Shown here: piece after piece, positions 12,107 through 18,844 of the stretch
Layout: every line of letters starts with the position of its first letter
Numbering within the stretch: position 1 is the stretch's first letter
Assembly: GCA_017462505.1 (NCBI GenBank)
Contig: JAFTQY010000057.1
Coordinates: forward strand, 1-18,844
Direction of reading: 5' to 3'
Source of the DNA: Clostridia bacterium
Lineage (GTDB): Bacteria; Bacillota_A; Clostridia; Christensenellales; Borkfalkiaceae
Length of the DNA stretch: 18,844 bases
Program-made: the position numbers and the translations under genes
The notes under the pieces: model-generated
Seen by the model: the letters and a program-made list of their open reading frames with translations, nothing else
The model's database searches: none
Told to the model about the DNA's origin: nothing

Positions 12107-14563
12107 TTATACGGTTTCCTTTAAAAGCTTTTTGGTGATCGCGGGCAGGTCTGCGCTATCTACTGCCGCAAGGTATTCTTCCACCGTCGCCGCCTTTTCT
12201 ATCTCTTTCCAAGCACGGTATTTTTCGGTGTTTTTCCACTCGGCGCGGGTGATCACTTTCAGGGCGCGCGCCAGCAATTTTTCAATCGCCGTTTTCTTTG
12301 CAAAGCGCACCTCCACGCGGTAACGTACCCCCTCCTTTATCGGAATTTCAATACACGCGCAATCGGCGATCAACGTTTTGGCGGTCGCTTTTTTGCCGTT
12401 TTGCCAAAGCCGTATCTCCCCTTTTTCTACGTTTTCGTAGCGCAAGCGCATAACGCGGTTTTTGGGCGCGATACTCCCGTCGCCCTCGCCGAAAATTTCC
12501 GTCGTTTGCGTACATACCCCCGCTTTTTCCGTGTATCGGTTGATAAACAACGTCTTGTATTCGCCCGATTTTCCGCTTTCTAAACCGTCCTCCTTCAAGG
12601 CGTATTCGTTATCGCCGTTGTAAATGCGGATTTCCAGATTTTCGGGATTGTCGCAAGCGTTTCCCTTGTCCGCCGACAGCGGCAACACCCCGCCTGCCTT
12701 TGCCAGAACGGGAATATTATCTAATTTGCGGTGCAGGGTGATTTTTTTACCGCCCTTGCCTGCCTCGTACTCGTCGCCCGTGAAAATATCCGTCCAACGC
12801 CCCTCGGGCAACCACGTTTTCACGCGTGCGTATCCGTCCCTTTTCGCCTTTTCCGTCACGGGCGCAACCAACAGCTCGCTCCCGAAATAATAGGTCTGCG
12901 GATATTCGTACGCCGCCGCTTGCTTACGCCGATAATACAGCGGCTCGATCAAAGCCACGCCCTGCTCGTTCGTGTCCTTCGACGCCGTATACAGATAGGG
13001 TATCATGCGGTGGCGCAGCCGCAAAAATTCCGCGGCGATCAAGCCCGCGCCGTCGCCGTATTCCCAAGGCTCTTTCGTCATGGTATCATAGCACGCGCAA
13101 TGCAGGCGGTTGATCGGGCTGAATACCCCGTACTGGATATGCCGCACGTACAGCTCGTCGCTCTTTTCCCCGAAATTATGCCCGCCGATGTCGTGACTCC
13201 ACCACGTGTAGCCCACGTTGGTCGCCGTCGCCGTGAAATAGGGCAGATACCCCAGCGTTTCCCACGTGATTTCCGTATCCCCCGAAAAACCGAGCGGATA
13301 TCGATGCGAGCCAACGCCCGCATAACGGGAAAGCAAGAGCGGCGCGGTATGCCCCGCCGCGTTGTCCAGATAATGATAATGGTTCAACGCCCAAAGGGGA
13401 TCGTAATCGTCCGTTGCGCCCGCCTTTTGCCCGTCCTGCCAAGGAATATTCGGCTGCTGCCAGTCCATCCACCAAAAATCCACGCCGTCCTGTTCGTACG
13501 GGCGGTGCAAAACCGCAAAATACGCGTTGATAAATTCCGCAGACGAAAAATCAAAGGGAATTTGCTTGCCGTTTAAATCGGTCAAGCCCAACGTCTTTGC
13601 CATCTTTTCGTAATCCCGCTCCCACCAGCGCACGCCGTCCGACGGGTGTAAATTCAGCGTAATTTTTAAATTTTTCTTTTGCAGCTCTTTTAAGAACTTT
13701 TTATAATCGGGAAAGAGATTTTTGTTCCACGTGTAACCCGTCCAGCCCACAGACCAACTACTGCCGACGTATTCTTTGCCGTCCTTGCCGCTTTCGGAAA
13801 AGTTCAATTCCTCTTTAATGAAATCGGAATAATGCCAGTCCATATCCACCGTCGCTACGGTCAAGGGAATATCCCGCTCTTCAAAGCGGTTTATAACGCG
13901 CAAATACTCCTCGTCCGTGTACACGTGGTATCTGCTCCACCAGTTACCGAGGGCATAACGGGGCACGATCGGCGTTGCGCCCGTGATTTGATAGAGCGCT
14001 TGCACCGCGCCGCGATAATCGTCGCCAAAGGCGAAAATATACTCGTCCGTGCCGTTTGCAATTTCGTTTTCCACCTCGCCGTTTTCCGCAAAGGTCAACG
14101 ACGCGGAATCGTCCAACACCGCCACGCCCGTTTTCGAGCATACCCCCGTGCCCAGCGCAATTTTCTTGGGCGGTTCTTCGGGAATCCACGGGCGGTAATA
14201 CACGTCGGCGTTGCAACAATCTAGCGTTCTGTACGTGCCCAAAAGGTTGCCCTCGTTGTTTGCCAAAACGCATTTTCCGTCCCGTTCAACGCATACCTGC
14301 CCCCTGTCTTTTGACAAAATCAGCTTGCACGCGCCCGTATCGATCACGGCTTGTTCGCCTTGCGCTAAAAAGGAAAATTCCGTTTTCGGCATATCCCGAA
14401 ACCACACCGCCTGCGTTGCCTTGTCGCGAAAACGCTTTTGCGTGCTTTGCTCCAAACGGAACAGCCGCGCCCCTAAAACGGTAACGCGGTAATCCTGCCA
14501 AAATACGATATTTTCTTCGTTTACCCGCGGACGGGTCTTTACTGTCAAATGCTTATCTAACAT
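12107..14563 (-). CDS. Glycoside hydrolase family 31 enzyme (alpha-glycosidase)
   Basis: 818 residues, a usual length for GH31. An N-terminal beta-sandwich region (about 1-195) precedes the (beta/alpha)8 barrel, which starts with the typical PRYALGNWWSRYHVYTDEEY and continues through VDMDWHY and NLHPSDG. The expected nucleophile is D367 in DFWWMDWQQ, the acid/base D429 in GFSGDTEITWE. Then come C-terminal beta domains and a helical tail (about 760-818). GH31 enzymes are retaining exo-alpha-glycosidases acting on alpha-glucosides, alpha-xylosides or related ends; the MDWQQ nucleophile motif differs from the common WNDMNE form, so the substrate is open. There is no signal peptide, so it is cytoplasmic and needs imported oligosaccharides. 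AGGAG precedes the ATG, and the gene follows the DUF1653 gene by 18 bp. Confidence 0.93.
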   Translation of the reverse strand: MLDKHLTVKTRPRVNEENIVFWQDYRVTVLGARLFRLEQSTQKRFRDKATQAVWFRDMPKTEFSFLAQGEQAVIDTGACKLILSKDRGQVCVERDGKCVLANNEGNLLGTYRTLDCCNADVYYRPWIPEEPPKKIALGTGVCSKTGVAVLDDSASLTFAENGEVENEIANGTDEYIFAFGDDYRGAVQALYQITGATPIVPRYALGNWWSRYHVYTDEEYLRVINRFEERDIPLTVATVDMDWHYSDFIKEELNFSESGKDGKEYVGSSWSVGWTGYTWNKNLFPDYKKFLKELQKKNLKITLNLHPSDGVRWWERDYEKMAKTLGLTDLNGKQIPFDFSSAEFINAYFAVLHRPYEQDGVDFWWMDWQQPNIPWQDGQKAGATDDYDPLWALNHYHYLDNAAGHTAPLLLSRYAGVGSHRYPLGFSGDTEITWETLGYLPYFTATATNVGYTWWSHDIGGHNFGEKSDELYVRHIQYGVFSPINRLHCACYDTMTKEPWEYGDGAGLIAAEFLRLRHRMIPYLYTASKDTNEQGVALIEPLYYRRKQAAAYEYPQTYYFGSELLVAPVTEKAKRDGYARVKTWLPEGRWTDIFTGDEYEAGKGGKKITLHRKLDNIPVLAKAGGVLPLSADKGNACDNPENLEIRIYNGDNEYALKEDGLESGKSGEYKTLFINRYTEKAGVCTQTTEIFGEGDGSIAPKNRVMRLRYENVEKGEIRLWQNGKKATAKTLIADCACIEIPIKEGVRYRVEVRFAKKTAIEKLLARALKVITRAEWKNTEKYRAWKEIEKAATVEEYLAAVDSADLPAITKKLLKETV

Positions 14564-14581
14564 AATTTTTCTCCTATCTTA

Positions 14582-14794
14582 TTATCCGAGAAAGGTAAAT
14601 CTTTTATACGTTTTTCCGTCCCGTTCGACGGTTTCGTTCCACATGGACGCGGGGCGTACCCATACCTGCCCTTCGCCATACAGAGCGCGATACACCACCA
14701 AATCCTCTTGCGTTTCCGAGTGTTTCGCCAGCGCGATCACTTCGTATTCCATGCCCTTAAAATGACGGTATTTCCCAAGCTTGATCTCTTCCAT
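14582..14794 (-). CDS. DUF1653 small protein
   Basis: 70 residues that match the DUF1653 pattern along their length: GKYRHFKGMEYEVIALAKHS, then ETQEDLVVYRALYGEGQVWVRP and a closing K-x-Y-K-R-F. The family is a small all-beta domain of unknown role that often stands alone. Its purine-rich ribosome site (AAAGGGGG) is close to the ATG. It is the first gene of a two-gene unit with the GH31 gene; whether the two are functionally linked is unclear. Confidence 0.92.
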   Translation of the reverse strand: MEEIKLGKYRHFKGMEYEVIALAKHSETQEDLVVYRALYGEGQVWVRPASMWNETVERDGKTYKRFTFLG

Positions 14795-14817
14795 ACTGCC
14801 CCCTTTGATACGCCTAA

Positions 14818-14846
14818 ATTATACCACGCAATTTGCCCTTTTGCAA
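14818..14846 (-). promoter_or_regulatory. Promoter of the DUF1653-GH31 unit
   Basis: On the minus strand, TTGCAA (14841-14846) and TATAAT (14818-14823) are separated by 17 bases. The start is near 14811, 17 bases before the ATG. Confidence 0.7.
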
Positions 14847-14929
14847 TACGTCCAAATAAAAAAGGCAAAAAATTGCACAAAATTGAATTTTTTCGACATA
14901 AAATAATAGCTTTTTCTTTGAAAAAGGTA

Positions 14930-14935
14930 TATAAT
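14930..14935 (+). promoter_or_regulatory. -10 element of the permease gene
   Basis: TATAAT lies 51 bases before the ATG at 14987. The base run at the expected -35 (around 14907-14912) is poor, so this may need an activator or an extended contact. Confidence 0.5.
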
Positions 14936-14986
14936 AATGCCGTTTGAGCGTCAACCGCGCCAAAATACCGCAAAGGAGGACGCGCC

Positions 14987-16159
14987 ATGAGAGCGCACGG
15001 AGTTCATCAAAGACATCCCCATTCTTTACATATCGGCTTGTTTTTACACGACCGCGTTTTGCCCTTTATCAAGAAAAACGCCGTGCTCCTGATCGCCCTT
15101 TGCGCGGCTTTCGTGACAACCTGTATCGTGCCCCCCGACAAGGCGTATTTGGACTATTTCGACTGGAAAACGCTGACCTGTCTGTTTTGCGTTTTGGCGG
15201 TCGTTTGCGCGTTGAAAAACATTCGGTTTTTCTTCTTTTTGGCGCAAAAGATCGTGCGCGCGTTTAAAAATGCCCGCGCCTGCGTGCTCGCCCTTGCGTA
15301 CGTGACCTTTATCGGCTCGATGCTGATCGCCAACGACATGGCGCTTTTGACCTTCTTGCCCCTCGGGTATTTCGTGCTCTCGTCCACGGGCAAGAAAAAA
15401 TACATGGCGTTCACCTTTATTATCCAAAATATTGCGGCAAATTTGGGCGGCATGCTCACGCCGTTCGGCAACCCGCAAAACCTGTATCTGTACACCAAAT
15501 TTGCCATTCCCACGGGCGAATTTATGCTGATCATGCTCGTACCCTTTTTGATTTCGGTGGCGCTGATCACGCTGTGCTGTATGATTTTCGTCAAGAAAGA
15601 AGAAATGACGATCGAGGAAGAAAAAATCACGCTGCCCCTTGGGCGGACGATTATCTACGGCGTTTTATTTGCGCTGTCCATCGTCATCGTATTCCGCGTG
15701 ATCCCCTTTTGGACGGGCTTGATCGTGATCCCGATCGCCTTGCTGTTCTTGGATAGAAAGGCGCTTGGTAAGGTCGATTACGGTCTGCTTTTGACCTTTA
15801 TGGCGTTTTTCATCTTCTCTGGGAACATGGCGCGTATCCCCGCGATACAGCGCGTGTTCGGGAATTTAATGGGCAAAAACGCACTACTTGTGTCCACCCT
15901 TTCCTGTCAGATCATCAGCAACGTCCCCTCGGCGATTTTATTATCGCAGTTCACGGGGAATTACGAGGCGTTACTTCTCGGCGTGAATATCGGCGGTTGC
16001 GGCACGCTGATCTCCTCTTTGGCGAGCCTGATCACCTTTAAGGAATACACCGCGCACAATCACGGCGGCGCAAAGAAATATATTTTGCTGTTCTCGGCGT
16101 TTAACTTTGCTTTCCTTGGCATACTACTCGGCGCGTGCGCCCTGCTTTTGACAATATAA
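14987..16159 (+). CDS. SLC13/ArsB-type anion permease
   Basis: 390 residues with about ten predicted membrane helices. Landmarks of the ion-transporter superfamily are visible: ANDMALLTFLPLG (115-127), the conserved N-D before a helix break; TPFGNPQNLYLY (158-169), the G-N-P-Q-N hairpin loop; and its symmetry mate SNVPSAILLSQF (311-322). The family exchanges or symports anions (citrate, dicarboxylates, arsenite, or Na+/H+ in NhaD relatives); the substrate cannot be read from this sequence. The first ~20 residues are His-rich and hydrophilic. AAAGGAGG, ideally spaced, fixes the ATG. It is a single-gene unit, divergent from DUF1653-GH31 and closed by a terminator. No arsR-type regulator is adjacent, which weakens an arsenite role. 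Confidence 0.88.
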   Translation: MRAHGVHQRHPHSLHIGLFLHDRVLPFIKKNAVLLIALCAAFVTTCIVPPDKAYLDYFDWKTLTCLFCVLAVVCALKNIRFFFFLAQKIVRAFKNARACVLALAYVTFIGSMLIANDMALLTFLPLGYFVLSSTGKKKYMAFTFIIQNIAANLGGMLTPFGNPQNLYLYTKFAIPTGEFMLIMLVPFLISVALITLCCMIFVKKEEMTIEEEKITLPLGRTIIYGVLFALSIVIVFRVIPFWTGLIVIPIALLFLDRKALGKVDYGLLLTFMAFFIFSGNMARIPAIQRVFGNLMGKNALLVSTLSCQIISNVPSAILLSQFTGNYEALLLGVNIGGCGTLISSLASLITFKEYTAHNHGGAKKYILLFSAFNFAFLGILLGACALLLTI

Positions 16160-16176
16160 ACGACAACAAAATCTCA

Positions 16177-16211
16177 ACCCCGTTCGTTTAATCGCGAACG
16201 GGGTATTTTTT
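16177..16211 (+). terminator. Intrinsic terminator of the permease gene
   Basis: A 10 bp stem ACCCCGTTCG/CGAACGGGGT (16177-16186 with 16195-16204) with an 8-nt loop is followed by ATTTTTT. It begins 17 bases after the stop. Confidence 0.92.
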
Positions 16212-16220
16212 ATAAAACCA

Positions 16221-16249
16221 TTGACAAGTCACTCTCTCTATGCTATAAT
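16221..16249 (+). promoter_or_regulatory. Perfect consensus promoter of the serpin gene
   Basis: TTGACA (16221-16226) and TATAAT (16244-16249) are separated by exactly 17 bases. The start is near 16256, giving a leader of about 57 nt with AAGGAGGG before the ATG. It sits only 10 bases past the T-run of the preceding terminator. Confidence 0.92.
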
Positions 16250-16312
16250 CGCCTTGCAGAGGATGAACCGTCCGCATTTTCCGCAATATCTTAAAACAAG
16301 GAGGGCTTTTCC

Positions 16313-17665
16313 ATGGCAAAAACCAAAAAAACTCGTTTTTTTACCTATATTCTTTTATCGGTTTTTCTTTTTGCCGGTGTTTCCTGCGGCAAAGACAACG
16401 GTGCGTTGAACGATGCGACGGAGCTTGCCACGCCTTCCGCGCCCGTTGCGCTGACCTATCAAGACCGTACAGCCGAGGACTACGTCGCATTTAAGGACAA
16501 AGTGGACGATTTTGCCGCAAGCTTTGCGGACAATGCATACAAAGCCTACGACGGCGAAGAAAATTTTGCCGTGTCCCCCCTTTCGGTTTTTTCCGCCCTT
16601 TCCCTTGCCGTCGAGGGGGCTGACGGCGCAACGCGGTCGCAACTTTTAAGCGCGCTCGGCGTTTCCTACGCGCAGTTGCAAGAAAATTACTCCGCCCTGT
16701 ACAGCGACGTGACGGTAACGCACACCGATTATAGCGACAACGGCACGAAAACATATTCGGGCGAAGTGCAATTGAGCAATTCCGTTTGGATTCAAGAGGG
16801 GGTCGATTTCAAGCAACCGACGCTCGATATGCTGGCAAGCAAATACTACGCCTATTCCTATTTGGCAGATTTTAAAAACGACAACGGCAAAGCAAACAAA
16901 TCGGTGACTGCTTTTATCAAGGAGCAGACGCGCGGGTTGATTGAAAAAGATTATGGGCTTTCGACAGATACCGTGCTTGCTCTCATCAACACTTTATATT
17001 TAAAAGACGGGTGGTTAAACGAGGGCGATCTGCCTATGACCGCCCCCTATACATTTACCAATGCGGACGGATCCACCCTTTCTAAGAGTTTGTTACGAGG
17101 AAAATACATGCCTGGTCGGGCATACGAAACGGAAAAATATTCCCTCTTTTACACGAAGACCGCCAACGATTACGCCGTCAAATTTATCCTGCCCAAAGAC
17201 GGGTATTCGGTAACGGACGTGTTCACCACGGAAACCCTTTCCGCCGTCAACGCCGTTAAAAGCTTTAACGCAACTGATCACGAAACCGACACCGTTTATT
17301 ACACCCGCTGTCTTTTTCCCGAATTTACGGCGGAATACGATGAGAATATCAAAACTTTATTAAAGGAACAGTTTGGCGTAACGAACCTGTTTGATAAAGA
17401 CACTTGCAATTTTAACAACCTTATACAAACCCAATCCGCTCAATTTGACCATGTTTGGTGCGAAAAAGTCCAGCACACCACCAAGCTTTTCGTCGATAAG
17501 ACGGGCATTGAAGGCGCGGCTGTCACGGTAATCGAAATGGACGGATCAACCAGCGCCCCCACGCAGGAAGTTTACAATGATTTTATCGTAGATAAGGCGT
17601 TTGGCTTTATCATTTCTTCCCCGCAAAATATCACTCTGTTTTCGGGCGTAGTCGAAAATATTTAA
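16313..17665 (+). CDS. Lipoprotein serpin (serine protease inhibitor family)
   Basis: 450 residues. A signal peptide with Cys at residue 25 (FAGVSC, a somewhat loose lipobox) suggests a surface lipoprotein, followed by a linker to about residue 60. The serpin fold then follows: NFAVSPLSVFSALSLAVEGA (84-103, helix B and conserved S-P-x-S), LINTLYLKDGW (strand 3A region, usual N-x-x-Y-F-K-x-x-W), and the hinge LFVDKTGIEGAAVTVIEM (392-409). The reactive-centre loop is in about 398-420, and the protein ends with strands FIVDKAFGFII and LFSGVV, where serpins normally have H-P-F and G-x-V. Serpins inhibit proteases by a one-shot loop insertion. The hinge EGAAVTV lacks the full run of small residues, so inhibition is likely but not certain. 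I do not assign P1. Confidence 0.92.
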   Translation: MAKTKKTRFFTYILLSVFLFAGVSCGKDNGALNDATELATPSAPVALTYQDRTAEDYVAFKDKVDDFAASFADNAYKAYDGEENFAVSPLSVFSALSLAVEGADGATRSQLLSALGVSYAQLQENYSALYSDVTVTHTDYSDNGTKTYSGEVQLSNSVWIQEGVDFKQPTLDMLASKYYAYSYLADFKNDNGKANKSVTAFIKEQTRGLIEKDYGLSTDTVLALINTLYLKDGWLNEGDLPMTAPYTFTNADGSTLSKSLLRGKYMPGRAYETEKYSLFYTKTANDYAVKFILPKDGYSVTDVFTTETLSAVNAVKSFNATDHETDTVYYTRCLFPEFTAEYDENIKTLLKEQFGVTNLFDKDTCNFNNLIQTQSAQFDHVWCEKVQHTTKLFVDKTGIEGAAVTVIEMDGSTSAPTQEVYNDFIVDKAFGFIISSPQNITLFSGVVENI

Positions 17666-17681
17666 GAAAACGGAATATACG

Positions 17682-17720
17682 AAAACTCCCCCGTTCGCAA
17701 TTGGCGAACGGGGGAGTTTT
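17682..17720. terminator. Bidirectional terminator between serpin and argF
   Basis: A perfect 17 bp stem (17682-17698 with 17704-17720) has a 5-nt loop, with AAAA at the left end and TTTT at the right. It serves the convergent serpin and argF genes. Its core CCCCGTTCG...CGAACGGGG is shared with the terminator at 16177-16204. Confidence 0.92.
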
Positions 17721-17738
17721 ATTGATTTATTGTCGATA

Positions 17739-18647
17739 TTATTTGCCGCCGAGGCATTTTACAAGCACGGCTTTTTGCGCGTGCAGACGGTTTTCCGCCT
17801 CGTCAAACAGCTCGCTTGCGTGCGCCTCGAACACTTCCGCCGTGATCTCTTCGCCGCGGTGCGCGGGCAGACAATGGAGCACCATCGCCTTTTCGTCCGC
17901 TACTTTCATAACTTCTGCGTTGATCTGGTAGTTTTTGAAGATCTTCTTTCTCTCTTCCGCCTCGCTTTCCTGACCCATGGACGCCCATACGTCGGTGTAC
18001 AAAACGTCCGCGTCCTTCGCCGCCGCCAACACGTCGTCCGTGCAGGTGAACTTGCCGTTTTCCTTTGCCCAAGCCATAATTTCCGCGTCGGGCTCGTACC
18101 CCTTAGGGCAAGCTACCGCAACTTCCATGCCCATCTTGATACCGCCGACAATCAGCGAGTTGGTCATGTTGTTTCCGTCGCCGATATAGCACAGCTTGTT
18201 GCCCGCGCACGCGCCTTTGTATTCGCGGATCGTCATAAGATCGGCAAGCACTTGGCAAGGGTGGCAATAATCGGTCAGCCCGTTGATGATGGGGATAGAA
18301 CCGTAGGTTGCCAAATCTTCCACTTCCTTTTGCGCAAAGGTACGGATCATGATCCCGTCGAGATAGCGCGAAAGCACGCGCGCCGTGTCCTCTACGGGCT
18401 CGCCTCTGCCGATTTGCAGATCGCGCGAGCTTAAAAACAGCGCGCTGCCGCCGAGGTCGTACATACCCACCTCGAAAGAGACGCGGGTACGGGTGGACGA
18501 TTTGGAAAAGATCATACCGAGCGTTTTGCCTTTCAAAAGGTGATGCTCGATCCCGTTTTTCTTTTCAAATTTCAGTTGGTCCGCAAGGTTGAGAATTTCG
18601 GTAATTTCCTTTTTGGACAAATCCATAAGCTTTAACAAATGTTTCAT
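17739..18647 (-). CDS. argF: Ornithine carbamoyltransferase
   Basis: 302 residues, normal for the family. It makes citrulline from ornithine and carbamoyl phosphate in the sixth step of arginine synthesis, in the cytoplasm as a trimer. Motifs: S-T-R-T-R at 51-55 (carbamoyl-phosphate loop), DYCHPCQVLAD (126-136), GDGNNMTNSL, DVWASMGQE (219-227) with the SMG loop that identifies ornithine binding, and HCLPAHRGEE (258-267). The ATG overlaps the argD stop in ATGA, and GAGGAG inside the end of argD serves as ribosome site, so the two are translationally coupled. SMG and HCLPAHR together separate it from aspartate carbamoyltransferase and from putrescine or knotted acetylornithine relatives. The gene is closed by the 17 bp hairpin. 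Confidence 0.97.
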   Translation of the reverse strand: MKHLLKLMDLSKKEITEILNLADQLKFEKKNGIEHHLLKGKTLGMIFSKSSTRTRVSFEVGMYDLGGSALFLSSRDLQIGRGEPVEDTARVLSRYLDGIMIRTFAQKEVEDLATYGSIPIINGLTDYCHPCQVLADLMTIREYKGACAGNKLCYIGDGNNMTNSLIVGGIKMGMEVAVACPKGYEPDAEIMAWAKENGKFTCTDDVLAAAKDADVLYTDVWASMGQESEAEERKKIFKNYQINAEVMKVADEKAMVLHCLPAHRGEEITAEVFEAHASELFDEAENRLHAQKAVLVKCLGGK

Positions 18648-18844
18648 TTTTCAATCTCCTCTTTTAAGATCTCTATCGCCGTTTTCAGCATATCGAAAGG
18701 TATATTCAAGGCGGGCAGCAGCCGCACCTTATTTTTCGCTTTGATGACAAGCACGCCGCGCGCCATGCAGTTTTTGATGACCTCGGACGCGTCCTTTTCC
18801 TTTTCCACGCAGATCATGATGCCCATTCCCGTCACGCTCTTCAC
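18644..18844 (-). CDS. argD: Acetylornithine aminotransferase, C-terminal part (5' end outside window)
   Basis: The minus-strand frame is open to the window edge and gives the last 66 residues. The sequence fits the end of class III aminotransferases of the ArgD type: VTGMGIMICVE (family pattern V-R-G-x-G-L-M-x-G), then a helix, ARGVLVIKAKNKVRLLPALN (pattern G-V-L-V-x-x-x-x-x-x-V-x-R-L-L-P-P-L) and a final helix ILKEEIEK. The PLP lysine lies upstream, outside the window. The TGA stop overlaps the argF ATG. The location directly before argF is the usual order in Bacillota arginine operons (argC-argJ-argB-argD-argF) and supports argD over other class III aminotransferases. Confidence 0.9.
   Translation of the reverse strand: MKSVTGMGIMICVEKEKDASEVIKNCMARGVLVIKAKNKVRLLPALNIPFDMLKTAIEILKEEIEK

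Noticed and set aside
12731..13576. A 281-codon plus-strand open frame opposite the GH31 gene
   Set aside because: Arg/Val/Pro-rich shadow of a motif-complete GH31 gene; no start signal.
16263..16409. A possible upstream ORF (ATG at 16263) overlapping the serpin start in another frame
   Set aside because: Weak ribosome site (AGAGG), Phe/Arg/Lys-rich translation, and the serpin has its own strong site; no attenuation structure visible.
1..18844. CRISPR array, insertion sequence, prophage or integrase
   Set aside because: No regularly spaced direct repeats, no transposase or integrase motifs, and no phage structural genes were found; the tRNA-associated and REPIN-like elements are the only mobile-looking signals.

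Overview
The window reads as a chromosomal segment of an anaerobic Bacillota (Clostridia-type) genome, probably from a gut-type lineage. The signs are strong Shine-Dalgarno sites (AGGAG/GGAGG), several textbook TTGACA-17-TATAAT promoters, intrinsic hairpin plus T-run terminators at almost every gene end, a tRNA gene with encoded CCA, and lipoprotein-type signal peptides. Most genes are moderately GC-rich. A few stretches are clearly AT-richer, notably 2290-2748 and the regulator region around 3778-4108. I cannot name the species.

Layout. 1-375 is the end of an ABC-F ATPase (+), closed by a bidirectional terminator shared with a four-gene minus-strand operon at 2748-443: an AT-rich small protein with an RNQLAH (HEPN-like) motif, a cupin, an ElaA-like acetyltransferase and a membrane-anchored propeller-like protein. 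2749-3285 holds no protein gene. It carries a tRNA-Ser(UGA) on the minus strand with its own consensus promoter and terminator, plus a ~147 bp palindromic element whose ends copy the tRNA 3' end. 3286-4108 is a divergent pair: a small membrane protein (-) and an XRE regulator (+). A perfect 17 bp palindrome exactly fills the membrane-protein promoter spacer, and the regulator appears to be leaderless. Next come a YegS/DagK-type lipid kinase (-) and a short QueG-like double 4Fe-4S protein (+). 6076-6365 is non-coding and holds a REPIN-like inverted doublet and a terminator repeat.

6366-9496 (-) is the strongest candidate for an unusual system. It is a two-gene module of a McrB-like AAA+ ATPase with four predicted N-terminal membrane helices and a DUF2357/McrC-like partner that ends in a zinc ribbon and has no nuclease core I can recognise. 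9742-11856 (-) is a large lipoprotein metallophosphoesterase. 14794-12107 (-) is a DUF1653 protein followed by a GH31 glycosidase. Then come an SLC13/ArsB-type permease (+), a lipoprotein serpin (+) from a perfect promoter, and finally argF with the 3' end of argD (-), overlapping by ATGA as part of an arginine-biosynthesis operon running off the window.

How genes work together: the clear functional links are argD-argF, the McrB-like/DUF2357 pair, and the XRE regulator with its divergent membrane protein. The other neighbours are mostly independent, each with its own promoter and terminator.
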